Of a stretch of 64,000 nt of DNA, positions 25,379 through 35,165 are shown piece after piece. Source of the stretch: Nitrosospira multiformis (GTDB lineage Bacteria; Pseudomonadota; Gammaproteobacteria; Burkholderiales; Nitrosomonadaceae); assembly GCF_900110185.1 (NCBI RefSeq), contig NZ_FOCT01000002.1, positions 124,001 to 188,000 of the forward strand, given 5' to 3'. The first letter of the stretch is position 1. Each line of letters opens with the position of its first letter. A program made the position numbers and the translations under genes. The notes beneath the pieces were generated by a model. It was not told the DNA's origin. It ran no database searches and was given only the letters and a program-made list of their open reading frames with translations.

Positions 25379-25443
25379 AGGAGCCGCTGAATAAATCCCC
25401 AGTGGCGCAACGCGCGCTAAGGAAGATCTGATCAGCGGTTCCT
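25379..25443 (-). terminator. Inverted repeat after rpoS, probable terminator or small palindromic element
   Basis: AGGAGCCGCTGA at 25379 and TCAGCGGTTCCT ending at 25443 form a 12-bp stem with one weak pair around a loop of about 40 bases. The minus-strand transcript continues with TAAGTTTTC. The position directly at the rpoS stop supports termination. The bounded, palindromic shape could also be a small mobile palindromic element. Confidence 0.45.
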
Positions 25444-26396
25444 CAAAATACCCCGTCCTTCGATACGCCTTCGCACCTCAGTATCATGCGCAAGGTTTGC
25501 AGCGCTTCCAGTTGAATCTGGCGCACGCGTTCGCGTGTAAGATCGAGACTTGCAGCCAGCTGCTCCAGGGTCTGGGTTTCATAACCGTTGAGCCCGTAGC
25601 GCTGCTCGATTATATAGCGCTGTTTATCATTTAACCGGTTTAACCAATCCTGTACACGACCTTTTATCTCGGACTGCTCCCACATAAGATCGGGACCGGG
25701 ACTCTGGTCATCTGCAATTGCATCACCGATTGACAGCAAGGGATCAACATCGAGCGGCGCGTCCAGTGACATCATGCTCTGGTTCAAAGACAGCATTCTT
25801 TGCACTTCCTTGACCGTCCGCCCCAGCAGATGAGCGACATCCTCCGCTTTGGGTTCTTTTCCCGTATGTGCTTCAAGGTGGCGGGCAGCCTGCAATATGA
25901 TGTTCAAATCCTTGATGACATGGACTGGAAGACGAATAGTCCGCGACTGATTCATGATGCAACGCTCGATATTCTGTCGTATCCACCAGGTCGCATAGGT
26001 CGAAAAACGGAATCCTCGTTCCGGATCGAATTTATCAAGAGCGTGCATCATCCCCATGTTACCTTCTTCTATCAGATCGAGCAGGGCGACGCCATGATTA
26101 GTGTAATGTTTTGCTATATTGACCACCAGTCGCAAATTACACTCAATCATTTTTTGCCGTGCGGCAAAATCGTTCTGTCTGACTCGACGAGTCAATTCCC
26201 CTTCTTCCTTCGCGGTCAGCAGGGCGTTATGGCCAATCTCGTTGAAATAGATTTGAGTAACATCGGTCAATAGAAAGTCGTTGGATGTGTCCGCTATTGC
26301 GCTGGAGGGCGTGTCGCCAGCCTCATCATCCTGCTCCAGTGAATCCTCCTTCTCGAAGAGTTCTTCTTCGTCAGTGTATTCTTGCTGATTCATCAT
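25443..26396 (-). CDS. rpoS: RNA polymerase sigma factor RpoS
   Basis: A 317-residue sigma-70 family factor of the stationary-phase group. The acidic N-terminus is followed by region 1.2 ([21 protein letters not shown]), region 2 ([55 protein letters not shown]), and region 4 with [20 protein letters not shown]. The variant [14 protein letters not shown] is typical of RpoS rather than RpoD. The start is ATG 26396 or 26393, after GAGGATGAGCTC. It lies 15 bases after nlpD in the conserved surE-pcm-nlpD-rpoS order, where an internal promoter within nlpD is known in other bacteria. Confidence 0.95.
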   Translation of the reverse strand: MMNQQEYTDEEELFEKEDSLEQDDEAGDTPSSAIADTSNDFLLTDVTQIYFNEIGHNALLTAKEEGELTRRVRQNDFAARQKMIECNLRLVVNIAKHYTNHGVALLDLIEEGNMGMMHALDKFDPERGFRFSTYATWWIRQNIERCIMNQSRTIRLPVHVIKDLNIILQAARHLEAHTGKEPKAEDVAHLLGRTVKEVQRMLSLNQSMMSLDAPLDVDPLLSIGDAIADDQSPGPDLMWEQSEIKGRVQDWLNRLNDKQRYIIEQRYGLNGYETQTLEQLAASLDLTRERVRQIQLEALQTLRMILRCEGVSKDGVF

Positions 26397-26411
26397 GAGC
26401 TCATCCTCAAT

Positions 26412-27497
26412 TCATCCGGAAATACCCGGTAAATATTTCAGAGGATCGACCGGCTTGCCATTCTTCCGAATTTCGAAATGGAGCTTGACAAGACCAGCGT
26501 CCGTGCTTCCCATCTCAGCAATTTTCTGTCCTTTGATCACCGTCTCCCCTTCTTTCACAAGGAGCTTGCTGTTATGTGCATAAGCGCTGAGATAGGTATC
26601 GCTATGCTTGATAATGATCAATTTGCCGTACCCGCGTAGGCCCTCGCCGCTATAAACAACTTTCCCTCCTGCGGACGCGGCCACCGTTTGTCCTTTCATC
26701 CCGACGATATCGATGCCTTTGGTGCTTTCCGAGAAGAGGTCGGATACCCTGCCTTTGGCGGGCCATACCCATTCGCCCTGGGCATTATTTCTGACGGCTT
26801 CTGGCGGCGGTGGGATGGAAATCGTGCTGATTTCGGCGGGCGCTGTTTTTTCGATAGCCGGCGCGATTTTTACCACCGTTACCGGCAGAGCCGCATCCGC
26901 CCGGCTTTTCACCTGCGCAAGGGCCTGTTCCGAGTAAGGCAGCTTGAACGCCTTTGGTTCTGTTTTCAGCTTCCCCACCGAAACCGGTTGTCTTGCTTCC
27001 AGCATCGGCATACTGTCTTGTCTGGTTTGTGCCGGCGACGCTGGCGCTACTACGGACGAAGATGGGGCGGACTCCTGAATAGCGAACAGGGTTGGTTGTG
27101 CCGCTACCGGCCCCTCGGGGCGGGATAAAAAGATTTCCTGGCCAATCCGGATTGCGCCTGGATCAGGGATGTTGTTCCACGCCGCCAGATCCCTGGGATT
27201 AATATTGTTGCTCGTCGCAATGCTGTAGAGCGTGTCGCCTCTGCGAACGATATGCACGCCAGCTCGCTGAGGTTGAGGGGATGTTGAAACGCCATTTTTT
27301 TGCCGGTCCGGCACCGCCTTGTTACTCATGGGCCCCTGACGAGGCGTGGATGAACAACCGGCAATCAGCAAGCATAATGCGAGGGACAGACAGTATGGGA
27401 CAACATGCCGCTGCGCGAAAAATGTGCGAGGAAGATCTTCTCCAAGACCGGAAAGATTACTGTTCAGACTCATATCCCTGATTCGTGTAGCGCTCAT
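26412..27497 (-). CDS. nlpD: Murein-hydrolase activator NlpD (LysM and M23 domains)
   Basis: A 361-residue envelope lipoprotein. The lipobox is LLIAGC after an unusually long N-terminal stretch of about 47 residues. A LysM domain follows (HIVRRGDTLYSIATSNNINPRDLAAWN), then a Ser/Pro-rich linker and a C-terminal LytM/M23 domain. The zinc ligands are incomplete: KGIDIVG has Lys where active enzymes have His. This is known for NlpD proteins, which activate amidases instead of cutting peptidoglycan. Starts at 27497 (AAGGGAAACGAGA upstream) or 27473 are possible. It precedes rpoS in the classic operon. Confidence 0.92.
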   Translation of the reverse strand: MSATRIRDMSLNSNLSGLGEDLPRTFFAQRHVVPYCLSLALCLLIAGCSSTPRQGPMSNKAVPDRQKNGVSTSPQPQRAGVHIVRRGDTLYSIATSNNINPRDLAAWNNIPDPGAIRIGQEIFLSRPEGPVAAQPTLFAIQESAPSSSVVAPASPAQTRQDSMPMLEARQPVSVGKLKTEPKAFKLPYSEQALAQVKSRADAALPVTVVKIAPAIEKTAPAEISTISIPPPPEAVRNNAQGEWVWPAKGRVSDLFSESTKGIDIVGMKGQTVAASAGGKVVYSGEGLRGYGKLIIIKHSDTYLSAYAHNSKLLVKEGETVIKGQKIAEMGSTDAGLVKLHFEIRKNGKPVDPLKYLPGISG

Positions 27498-27536
27498 CGT
27501 TGTCTCGTTTCCCTTGCTCGATATCGTTGCGGTTTC

Positions 27537-28172
27537 CTAACGCTGCCAGATTCCCGGTATCATTGGGACAAACTTGACTTCGTTCAGTATTGTCTCAGTA
27601 TAACCTTGCAAGTTGCGTTCGATAACGCACAAAACTTGCTCAGTGGTTCCCCTGGGAAATACCATTCTGCCATGAATGGCTAATTGTTCAAGTAGTGCCG
27701 GAGGTATGTGCGGCGTTGCAGCCGTGAGAATGATTCCGTCAAACGGCGCTGCCTCGGAAAGGCCCAGCAGACCGTCAGCATGCTTCAGGCGCACATTGTT
27801 GATGCGTAACTCTCTTAGCCGCCCGCGAGTGCGCGTCAGCAGAGGCCCGATTCGCTCGACCGAATAGACTTCCCGCGAGAACTGCGCCAGTATCGCAGTC
27901 TGATAGCCGGAGCCCGTGCCAATCTCAAGCACCCTGCTAGGATTGGAACCTGCGCGCAGCAACTGGCTCATTCTCGCTACGGTGAACGGGCTCGAAATCG
28001 TCTGCTCGAAATTGATCGGCAACGCGACGTCGTCGTAAGCACGGTTTGCCAGTACTTCCTCCACAAAGATGTGGCGAGGAATGGTAATCATGGCCGCGAG
28101 CACTGCTTCATCCATGACACCCTGCATGCGCAGCCGCTCAACCATGCGCGCACGCGTTCGCTGTGAAGTCAT
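27537..28172 (-). CDS. pcm: Protein-L-isoaspartate O-methyltransferase
   Basis: A 211-residue cytoplasmic repair enzyme that methylates L-isoaspartyl residues using S-adenosylmethionine. The SAM-binding motif VLEIGTGSGYQTAILAQ and the PINFEQTISSPFTVARM segment are diagnostic. I start at ATG 28172 (MTSQRTRARMVERLRMQGV), which matches family length. An upstream TTG at 28244 would overlap the end of surE by 20 bases. It lies between surE and nlpD as in many proteobacteria. Confidence 0.94.
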   Translation of the reverse strand: MTSQRTRARMVERLRMQGVMDEAVLAAMITIPRHIFVEEVLANRAYDDVALPINFEQTISSPFTVARMSQLLRAGSNPSRVLEIGTGSGYQTAILAQFSREVYSVERIGPLLTRTRGRLRELRINNVRLKHADGLLGLSEAAPFDGIILTAATPHIPPALLEQLAIHGRMVFPRGTTEQVLCVIERNLQGYTETILNEVKFVPMIPGIWQR

Positions 28173-28224
28173 GCCGATTCCGGAATGGTGAACGTTCAAT
28201 CCCGATCTGCCTTGAACACGGCCT

Positions 28225-28992
28225 TCAGCTCCGCGTGCTGACAAGAGCGTGACTATTCAGCCATTCCTTTACCGCGTCCAGCTGCCCATACCGGGTAAGG
28301 TCGATTTGCAAGGGGGTCACCGATACACGGTTGCGCTGAATCGCGAGAAAGTCCGTTCCCTCTCCGGCATCCTGCGCGGGCCCTGCCGCACCCACCCAAT
28401 ATACTGTCTCACCTCGTGGGGTTTTATACTTTACAACGGGTTCCGCCTTATGCCGGCGCCCCAGCCGCGTAACCTCCAGGCCCTGCAACTCATCGTACGG
28501 GATATCAGGTACATTGATGTTCAGTAGCACGGGGCCATGAAGTTTATCTGTTTCAAAGCGACGCACTATTTCAGCCGCAACACGGGCGGCAGTAGGGAAA
28601 TTTCCGGCCGAAAAACCAGCGAGTGAAATAGCAAGAGAAGGTACACCAAGTAAAAAGCCTTCAGTCGCCGCTGCTACCGTCCCGGAATAAATGGTGTCAT
28701 CCCCCATGTTGGCGCCATCGTTGATTCCAGATACGACCATGTCAGGCAAGGTGTCGAGCATGCCTGTAACCGCCAGATGCACGCAATCTGTTGGCGTGCC
28801 ATTGACGTAATAGAACCCGTTGTGGGATTTACGAAGACTGAGAGGCCGGTCCAGCGTAAGCGAATTGCTGGCGCCGCTTCGGTCGCGCTCTGGGGCGACG
28901 ACTACGACGTCCGCAATGACGGAAAGCGCTTCCGCAAGACAAGCGAGACCTGGCGCAAAATACCCATCGTCATTACTGAGCAGTATGCGCAT
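28225..28992 (-). CDS. surE: 5'/3'-nucleotidase SurE
   Basis: A 255-residue metal-dependent phosphatase acting on nucleoside monophosphates and polyphosphate. The start [16 protein letters not shown] holds the metal-binding Asp pair. [24 protein letters not shown] is the other active-site signature. It is the first gene of the surE-pcm-nlpD-rpoS run. Length and motifs are normal. About 90 bases separate its start from tRNA-Pro. Confidence 0.95.
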   Translation of the reverse strand: MRILLSNDDGYFAPGLACLAEALSVIADVVVVAPERDRSGASNSLTLDRPLSLRKSHNGFYYVNGTPTDCVHLAVTGMLDTLPDMVVSGINDGANMGDDTIYSGTVAAATEGFLLGVPSLAISLAGFSAGNFPTAARVAAEIVRRFETDKLHGPVLLNINVPDIPYDELQGLEVTRLGRRHKAEPVVKYKTPRGETVYWVGAAGPAQDAGEGTDFLAIQRNRVSVTPLQIDLTRYGQLDAVKEWLNSHALVSTRS

Positions 28993-29085
28993 TTGAACAT
29001 GCCCCAGGTGATCGTTTCAGCTTAAAGGGGAGATAGATGCGCTCAACCTCCACTGCGCATGACAGTACTTGTTGATAAGCTTGAC

Positions 29086-29162
<77 letters not shown>

Positions 29163-29289
29163 ACGTGGCGAATTATAACAATAAACCCGAAAGGTTAGAA
29201 ACCTGCGAAATTCCCAATGGACGGCAACCGGATGTCAGCCAGTGCTTTACCAACCTCTTGCAGTCCATGAAATTGAAAAAAGAGAGCAC

Positions 29290-29655
29290 TCAGGAGCGAA
29301 GCAACGCCAGTACATCCTGGATCTCACTACGTAGCGATGCCAGATCGATAGATGAGGAAAGTGACGCAACCGGCATGGGATTGACGAAACCCTGTCCCAG
29401 GCGTGCGCGTGCGCCATGGATGGTAAAGCCCTGCTCATAGAGCAACTCCCGAATGCGGCGAATCAGCAGCACTTCATGGTGTTGATAGTAGCGCCGATTG
29501 CCCCGGCGCTTGACTGGTTTCAGTTGCGTAAACTCCTGTTCCCAGTAACGCAATACATGCGGCTTCACACCGCATAGTTCGCTTACTTCTCCAATCGTGA
29601 AATAGCGTTTGGCGGGAATAGGGGTAAGCGCAGTATCAGGCGTTATCTTTGCCAT
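29290..29655 (-). CDS. MerR-family transcriptional regulator
   Basis: A 121-residue DNA-binding protein. The N-terminal winged helix-turn-helix reads [25 protein letters not shown], followed by the second wing [30 protein letters not shown] and a short dimerisation helix. No cysteine metal site is present, so it is not a classical metal sensor. This short MerR type regularly follows ihfA. The ATG at 29655 is in frame; a TTG at 29670 is also open, and the 3' end of ihfA overlaps this region by about 20 bases, suggesting coupling. The target is unknown. Confidence 0.85.
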   Translation of the reverse strand: MAKITPDTALTPIPAKRYFTIGEVSELCGVKPHVLRYWEQEFTQLKPVKRRGNRRYYQHHEVLLIRRIRELLYEQGFTIHGARARLGQGFVNPMPVASLSSSIDLASLRSEIQDVLALLRS

Positions 29656-29941
29656 GCTGATTCTTTTCAACCATCGCCTTCAGTTTCTGACTTGCGTGGA
29701 AAGTAACTACCCTGCGGGCGGTGATAGGAATTTCTTCGCCTGTTTTGGGATTTCGGCCGGGACGCTGGGGCTTGTCGCGTAACTGGAAATTACCGAACCC
29801 CGATAGCTTGACGCCATCGCCATTTTGCAGCGCAATGCGAACCTCTTCGTAAAAAGACTCCACCATGTCCTTGGCTTCGCGTTTGTTGAAACCGACTTTT
29901 TCAAAGAGCAAATCCGCCAGCTCGGCCTTTGTTAAGGTCAT
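29636..29941 (-). CDS. ihfA: Integration host factor subunit alpha
   Basis: A 101-residue DNA-bending protein that pairs with IhfB. It starts [23 protein letters not shown] and contains the arm motif [34 protein letters not shown], which includes the conserved RNPKTG tip that inserts into DNA. AGGGAGACT precedes the ATG at 29941. It lies 50 bases after pheT, as in E. coli, and overlaps the merR-like gene. The frame is open further upstream to 29974 without family support. Confidence 0.95.
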   Translation of the reverse strand: MTLTKAELADLLFEKVGFNKREAKDMVESFYEEVRIALQNGDGVKLSGFGNFQLRDKPQRPGRNPKTGEEIPITARRVVTFHASQKLKAMVEKNQHGKDNA

Positions 29942-29991
29942 AGTCTCCCTCTCACTTTTATTACTCTCAAACATCGTGCTCTATCTTCCGG

Positions 29992-32370
29992 TCAACTGCG
30001 CAGTCTTGCTCCAAACCTGTTTTCAAGAACACTTATCAGCTTTGCGACTACCTGATCAGCTTGTGCGTCAGTTAAAGTTTTTTCAGTATCTTGTAATAAC
30101 ATACGGAATGCAAGACTTTTTTTGTCGCTTTCCACCCCTTTCCCCTGGTATACATCAAAGAGCGCAATTTCAGAAATGATGGATAATTTCTCGCTCCGCA
30201 TGCTGTCCAGAATCTCCTGCACGCTGACATCCTTCGGCACGAGCACAGCGATATCGCGCCGGATCGGGGGATATTTGGAAATTTCTGAAGCCTTTGGCAG
30301 CGTTCGCGCCAGCAGGACATCCATGTTCAATTCGAACAGGACGACGGATCGAGCCAGCCCCAGCTTCTGTTGCCAGCGTGGGTGAAGCTCCCCCAGAAAA
30401 CCGCCAATACGACCATCTATGGAAATCTCCGCAGACTTGCCCGGATGCAGGGCTGGATGACGAACGGCAGTGGCTCTAAGCTCCCCTGGCCACAACAACG
30501 CCTCAATATCGGCTTTTGCATCATAGAAATCCACGGAGCGGGCAGGCAAACCCCACTGTTCCTCCACGAGATCCCCATAGCAGAGTCCTGCCAGCTTTTC
30601 CTGTTGCGAGTAGGTCTGTCCATCTTTCTGGAAACAACCGCCAATTTCAAACAGGCGAATCCTGGATTGTTTACGGTTAAGATTGAACTGAAGATTAGAG
30701 ATGAGCCCCCCCAAAAGGCTGCTGCGCATCACCGCCAATTGATTGGACAAAGGGTTTTTCAACGCGATAGGCGTCCTGTTGCCCGCCAACTCTGTTTCCC
30801 ACGAGGTTTCGACGAAAGCATAATTGATGACTTCCTGGTAATCCCGTCCCACTAGAATTTGTCGCAGGCTTGATCGCGTTCTGCGGGTCTCGGGCGCAGA
30901 AAGTATGTCGAGTTTCGCTCGCGGCACGGTCGCAGCTATACGATTGTATCCGTACATACGCGCCAACTCCTCGATCAGATCTTCTTCTATGGCAAGATCG
31001 AATCGGTAAGTGGGAGGCGTCACGTAAAATACCGCGTCTGTATTCAAAAAACCGAACTGCAGTCGGTGCAACAGCTCCGCTACGCGGCCTTCATCCAGCT
31101 CTACACCCAACACTCGTCCCACTCGCTCCAGACCCAGGCGGATGGGATCACGCGTGGGCAAACTTCCGCGGAGTTCAGTAATTGGCCCGGCCCTGCCCCC
31201 GCAGATATTCAGAATCAGGTCAGTTGCGCGCTCCATTGCTGCACGCGTGGCGCCAAAATCCACGCCACGTTCGAAACGATAGGCCGAATCCGAACTGAAC
31301 CCGAGCGAGAAGGATTTGCCGGCGATAACGTCGGGCCTGAAAAAAGCGCTCTCAAGAAACAAGTCGACGGCCCCTGAGGTGACCCCGCTTTCATTCCCAC
31401 CCATGATACCCGCCAGCGCCAGCGGCTTGGTCTCATCTGCGATAACCAGCATATCGGGTTGCAGCACAAGGTTCTCGCCATTCAGCAATTCGATACTTTC
31501 CCCCTGGCTGGCGAACCTGATGTGAATGGAACCGGCGAGGCCGCCCTGTATCCTTGCAAGATCAAAAGCGTGCAGGGGCTGACCAGTCTCCAGCATGACA
31601 TAATTGGTCACATCCACCACGGCGTTGATAGCGCGCAACCCGCTGCGTTCCAGTCGCTGCACCATCCATTGTGGGGTAGCGACATCAAGAGAAATGCCGC
31701 GTACTACCCGACCACAGTAAAGTGGACAGGCGGCAGCTGCGTCCACATGGATTGCCAGGGTTTCGGCAATCTGTGCTGACACAGGCTTGATTTCGACGGA
31801 TTGGAGATTTTGGGAAGTGATTGCCGCCACTTCTCTCGCTATGCCGGACAATCCCAGGCAATCCCCGCGGTTTGGCGTGAGTTTGAGAGCGAGAAGGTTG
31901 TCCTCGAGGTCGTAATATGTCCGAAAATCTGTTCCTACCGGCGCATCGGGCGAAAGCAGCAACAGGCCGGCCGAAGCATCCTCCAATCCCAGTTCTTTGG
32001 CTGAACACAGCATTCCCCTGGATTCGACTCCGCGTATCCTGGTCTGCTTTATGGTCATGCCCGGCAATTGCGCTCCTGGAAGAGCGCATGGCACCTTTAT
32101 ACCGGTGCGAACATTGGTGGCGCCGCAGACAATTTGCAGCGGCTCATCATTTCCCGCGGTATCGGCCTTCACCTCGCAAATCTGAAGATGATCCGCATCG
32201 GGGTGTTTCTGCACCGATAACACTTCCGCTACCACCACCTTGTCAAAGGCTGGTGCGACCGGCTCGACGCTCTCGACTTCCAGTCCTGCCATCGTCAGTG
32301 CATGGGCAAGATCACGCGTCGACAAGGGAGGGTTTACAAAGGTACGCAGCCAGTTTTCTGAAAATTTCAT
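29992..32370 (-). CDS. pheT: Phenylalanyl-tRNA synthetase subunit beta
   Basis: A 792-residue beta subunit of the tetrameric enzyme that charges tRNA-Phe and edits mischarged tyrosine. It starts MKFSENWLRTFVNPPLSTRDLAHALTMAGLEVE, followed by an EMAP-type tRNA-binding domain (near residues 40-150), the B3/B4 editing domain, and the C-terminal anticodon-binding FDX-ACB domain beginning around KYPPIRRDIAVLV. The start at 32370 matches the family; the frame is open 30 codons further upstream without resemblance. It lies about 200 bases after pheS. Confidence 0.96.
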   Translation of the reverse strand: MKFSENWLRTFVNPPLSTRDLAHALTMAGLEVESVEPVAPAFDKVVVAEVLSVQKHPDADHLQICEVKADTAGNDEPLQIVCGATNVRTGIKVPCALPGAQLPGMTIKQTRIRGVESRGMLCSAKELGLEDASAGLLLLSPDAPVGTDFRTYYDLEDNLLALKLTPNRGDCLGLSGIAREVAAITSQNLQSVEIKPVSAQIAETLAIHVDAAAACPLYCGRVVRGISLDVATPQWMVQRLERSGLRAINAVVDVTNYVMLETGQPLHAFDLARIQGGLAGSIHIRFASQGESIELLNGENLVLQPDMLVIADETKPLALAGIMGGNESGVTSGAVDLFLESAFFRPDVIAGKSFSLGFSSDSAYRFERGVDFGATRAAMERATDLILNICGGRAGPITELRGSLPTRDPIRLGLERVGRVLGVELDEGRVAELLHRLQFGFLNTDAVFYVTPPTYRFDLAIEEDLIEELARMYGYNRIAATVPRAKLDILSAPETRRTRSSLRQILVGRDYQEVINYAFVETSWETELAGNRTPIALKNPLSNQLAVMRSSLLGGLISNLQFNLNRKQSRIRLFEIGGCFQKDGQTYSQQEKLAGLCYGDLVEEQWGLPARSVDFYDAKADIEALLWPGELRATAVRHPALHPGKSAEISIDGRIGGFLGELHPRWQQKLGLARSVVLFELNMDVLLARTLPKASEISKYPPIRRDIAVLVPKDVSVQEILDSMRSEKLSIISEIALFDVYQGKGVESDKKSLAFRMLLQDTEKTLTDAQADQVVAKLISVLENRFGARLRS

Positions 32371-32570
32371 AAATTTTATCGTTCGGCAGAGAAATGAACG
32401 TCGTCCAGGGTCTTGTATCCAGCTTTGGATACTCTTCTCATACACTGACCCTGCGACCAAAAGATCGCTCCGCAGTCACTCTTAAGTGATCTGAATCCCG
32501 TCGCACGTCACCATGCATTATTTTTCGTGGGGATTTTTTATATTTTTTCTTTTTATATTCCTGAGGAGTT

Positions 32571-33605
<1,035 letters not shown>

Positions 33606-33641
33606 TCAAATAACAGTTTGATCAATTGGACGCTGCATATG

Positions 33642-33677
33642 AAAAGAGGAGGCCAGGCGTTTTGCCTCAGCCTCCTC
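33642..33677 (-). terminator. Terminator or attenuator between rplT and pheS
   Basis: On the minus strand GAGGAGGC...GCCTCCTC form an 8-bp stem extended by an inner AGGC/GCCT pairing, followed by TTTTC. It has the form of an intrinsic terminator. In E. coli the pheST operon has an attenuator after a Phe-rich leader peptide. I found no Phe-rich leader here, so it may simply reduce readthrough from the ribosomal genes. Confidence 0.65.
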
Positions 33678-33744
33678 CCAGTCTTTTAATCCCGGAAACG
33701 CGCGAATGAAGCCCCGAGTTCACGCCGGGCTTGCAAAAACGCTT

Positions 33745-34104
33745 CTAAATGGCCAAACTGGCTTTGGCCTGCTCCGCTATTTTTGCAAAGGCCGGCTTGT
33801 CGAATACAGCCAGATCCGCCAGGACCTTGCGATCCACCTCGATCTCGGCTTTCTTCAGGCCGTTCATGAACACGCTGTACGACAAACCGCACTCTCTGGC
33901 AGCGGCGTTGATGCGGGCGATCCAAAGGGCTCGAAACTCGCGTTTCTTCTGACGGCGATCGCGATAGGCATATTGCCCCGCTTTCATCACCGCTTCCTTC
34001 GCTACGCGATAGACATTCTTGCGGCGACCCCGATAACCTTTCGCCAGGTCCAGTATTTTCTTGTGGCGGGCGTGAGCTGTTACACCACGTTTCACTCTTG
34101 GCAT
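33745..34104 (-). CDS. rplT: 50S ribosomal protein L20
   Basis: A 119-residue basic ribosomal protein starting [38 protein letters not shown], the standard L20 pattern. L20 binds 23S rRNA early in assembly and, in E. coli, represses translation of rpmI-rplT by binding the message. GGAGGAG precedes the ATG. It is 12 bases downstream of rpmI and is clearly cotranscribed with it. Confidence 0.97.
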   Translation of the reverse strand: MPRVKRGVTAHARHKKILDLAKGYRGRRKNVYRVAKEAVMKAGQYAYRDRRQKKREFRALWIARINAAARECGLSYSVFMNGLKKAEIEVDRKVLADLAVFDKPAFAKIAEQAKASLAI

Positions 34105-34116
34105 ATCAGTCTCCTC

Positions 34117-34314
34117 CTACGCGTAGGGCATCATGGCGCGCACGGACGCCACATCGCTGAAGTGCACGTTCACGGCACCCCGCAACTGGCGCTTGCTTTT
34201 CGTCGTTTTCTTGGTAAGAATATGACGTTTGAATGCCTGCGAGCGCTTCACGGTACCGCCCGCTCTCACCGTAAACCGTTTTGCTGCACCACTCTTTGTT
34301 TTCATCTTTGGCAT
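34117..34314 (-). CDS. rpmI: 50S ribosomal protein L35
   Basis: A 65-residue protein starting [20 protein letters not shown] with the [24 protein letters not shown] end, diagnostic of L35. AGCAGGAGC precedes the ATG. It sits between infC and rplT in the standard order. The 219-base gap to infC upstream is larger than usual and could hold an L20-binding leader structure, but I could not identify one by eye. Confidence 0.97.
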   Translation of the reverse strand: MPKMKTKSGAAKRFTVRAGGTVKRSQAFKRHILTKKTTKSKRQLRGAVNVHFSDVASVRAMMPYA

Positions 34315-34533
34315 TACTTTGCTCCTGCTTTAACATGATGCAAGGTGGTTCCCGAATGGAACGCTTTAAACCTTGGAATCACTTGTTTTCAATGAAATGA
34401 AACTGTGTCAGACCGACAGGAAATTGCCATACCTGCCTCTCCATCCTGGACGCTACATCCCTGCCTCGCATCTCCCGATTTCCATCCAACGGGTACAGGT
34501 ACCGGGACCTGAAATCGGTGAAAAATGAGTGGG

Positions 34534-35139
34534 CTAGTGCCGCTCAGGCTGGCTTTCGGTGGCAGTGTTCGGTTTTATTTCCTTTGGGTTGGAGGTTTTT
34601 ATTTCTTTGGAGTTCTTTATTTCTTTCTTTCGTGGAGATAACACCATCACCATCTGGCGTCCCTCCATTTTGGGAAATTGCTCCACTACCGCATGCGATT
34701 CCAGATCGCCTTTTATCCGCTCCAGCAACCGCACTCCAAATTCCTGATGCGCCATCTCCCGACCACGGAAGCGGAGAGTAATTTTGGCTTTATCGCCTTC
34801 ATCCAGGAAGGTGATCAGATTGCGCAGCTTGATGTTGTAATCACCCTCGTCGGTATTGGGACGAAACTTGACTTCCTTTATCTGAATCTGTTTTTGTTTG
34901 AGCTTGGCTTCGTGCTTTTTCTTGCTTTCCTGATACCGAAATTTCCCGTAATCCATTAGGCGGCATACGGGAGGTTTGGCAGTAGGTGCGATTTCAACCA
35001 AATCCACCTCCGCTTCTTCCGCCAGATTGTTGGCGGCTGCCAGAGGGACTATACCTATCTGCTCTCCATCTACACCAATCAAGCGCACCTCAGGCGCAGT
35101 AATCTCGTAATTGATGCGTGCTGCTTTTTCTTGAACTAT
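34534..35139 (-). CDS. infC: Translation initiation factor IF-3, apparent ATA start
   Basis: A 201-residue IF-3. The N-domain starts after the initiator with [30 protein letters not shown] and the C-domain holds [21 protein letters not shown]. There is no ATG near the conserved N-terminus. GGAG lies five bases before ATA at 35139, giving the family-like start (M)[13 protein letters not shown] four codons upstream is an alternative but overlaps the ribosome site. Rare starts such as ATT are known in infC and let IF-3 repress its own translation. The C-terminus carries a lysine-rich extension with three KEIK units, about 20 residues beyond E. coli IF-3. It starts 26 bases after thrS. Confidence 0.93.
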   Translation of the reverse strand: MVQEKAARINYEITAPEVRLIGVDGEQIGIVPLAAANNLAEEAEVDLVEIAPTAKPPVCRLMDYGKFRYQESKKKHEAKLKQKQIQIKEVKFRPNTDEGDYNIKLRNLITFLDEGDKAKITLRFRGREMAHQEFGVRLLERIKGDLESHAVVEQFPKMEGRQMVMVLSPRKKEIKNSKEIKTSNPKEIKPNTATESQPERH

Positions 35140-35165
35140 AGTAACTCCCAAAATCTGTTAATGAA

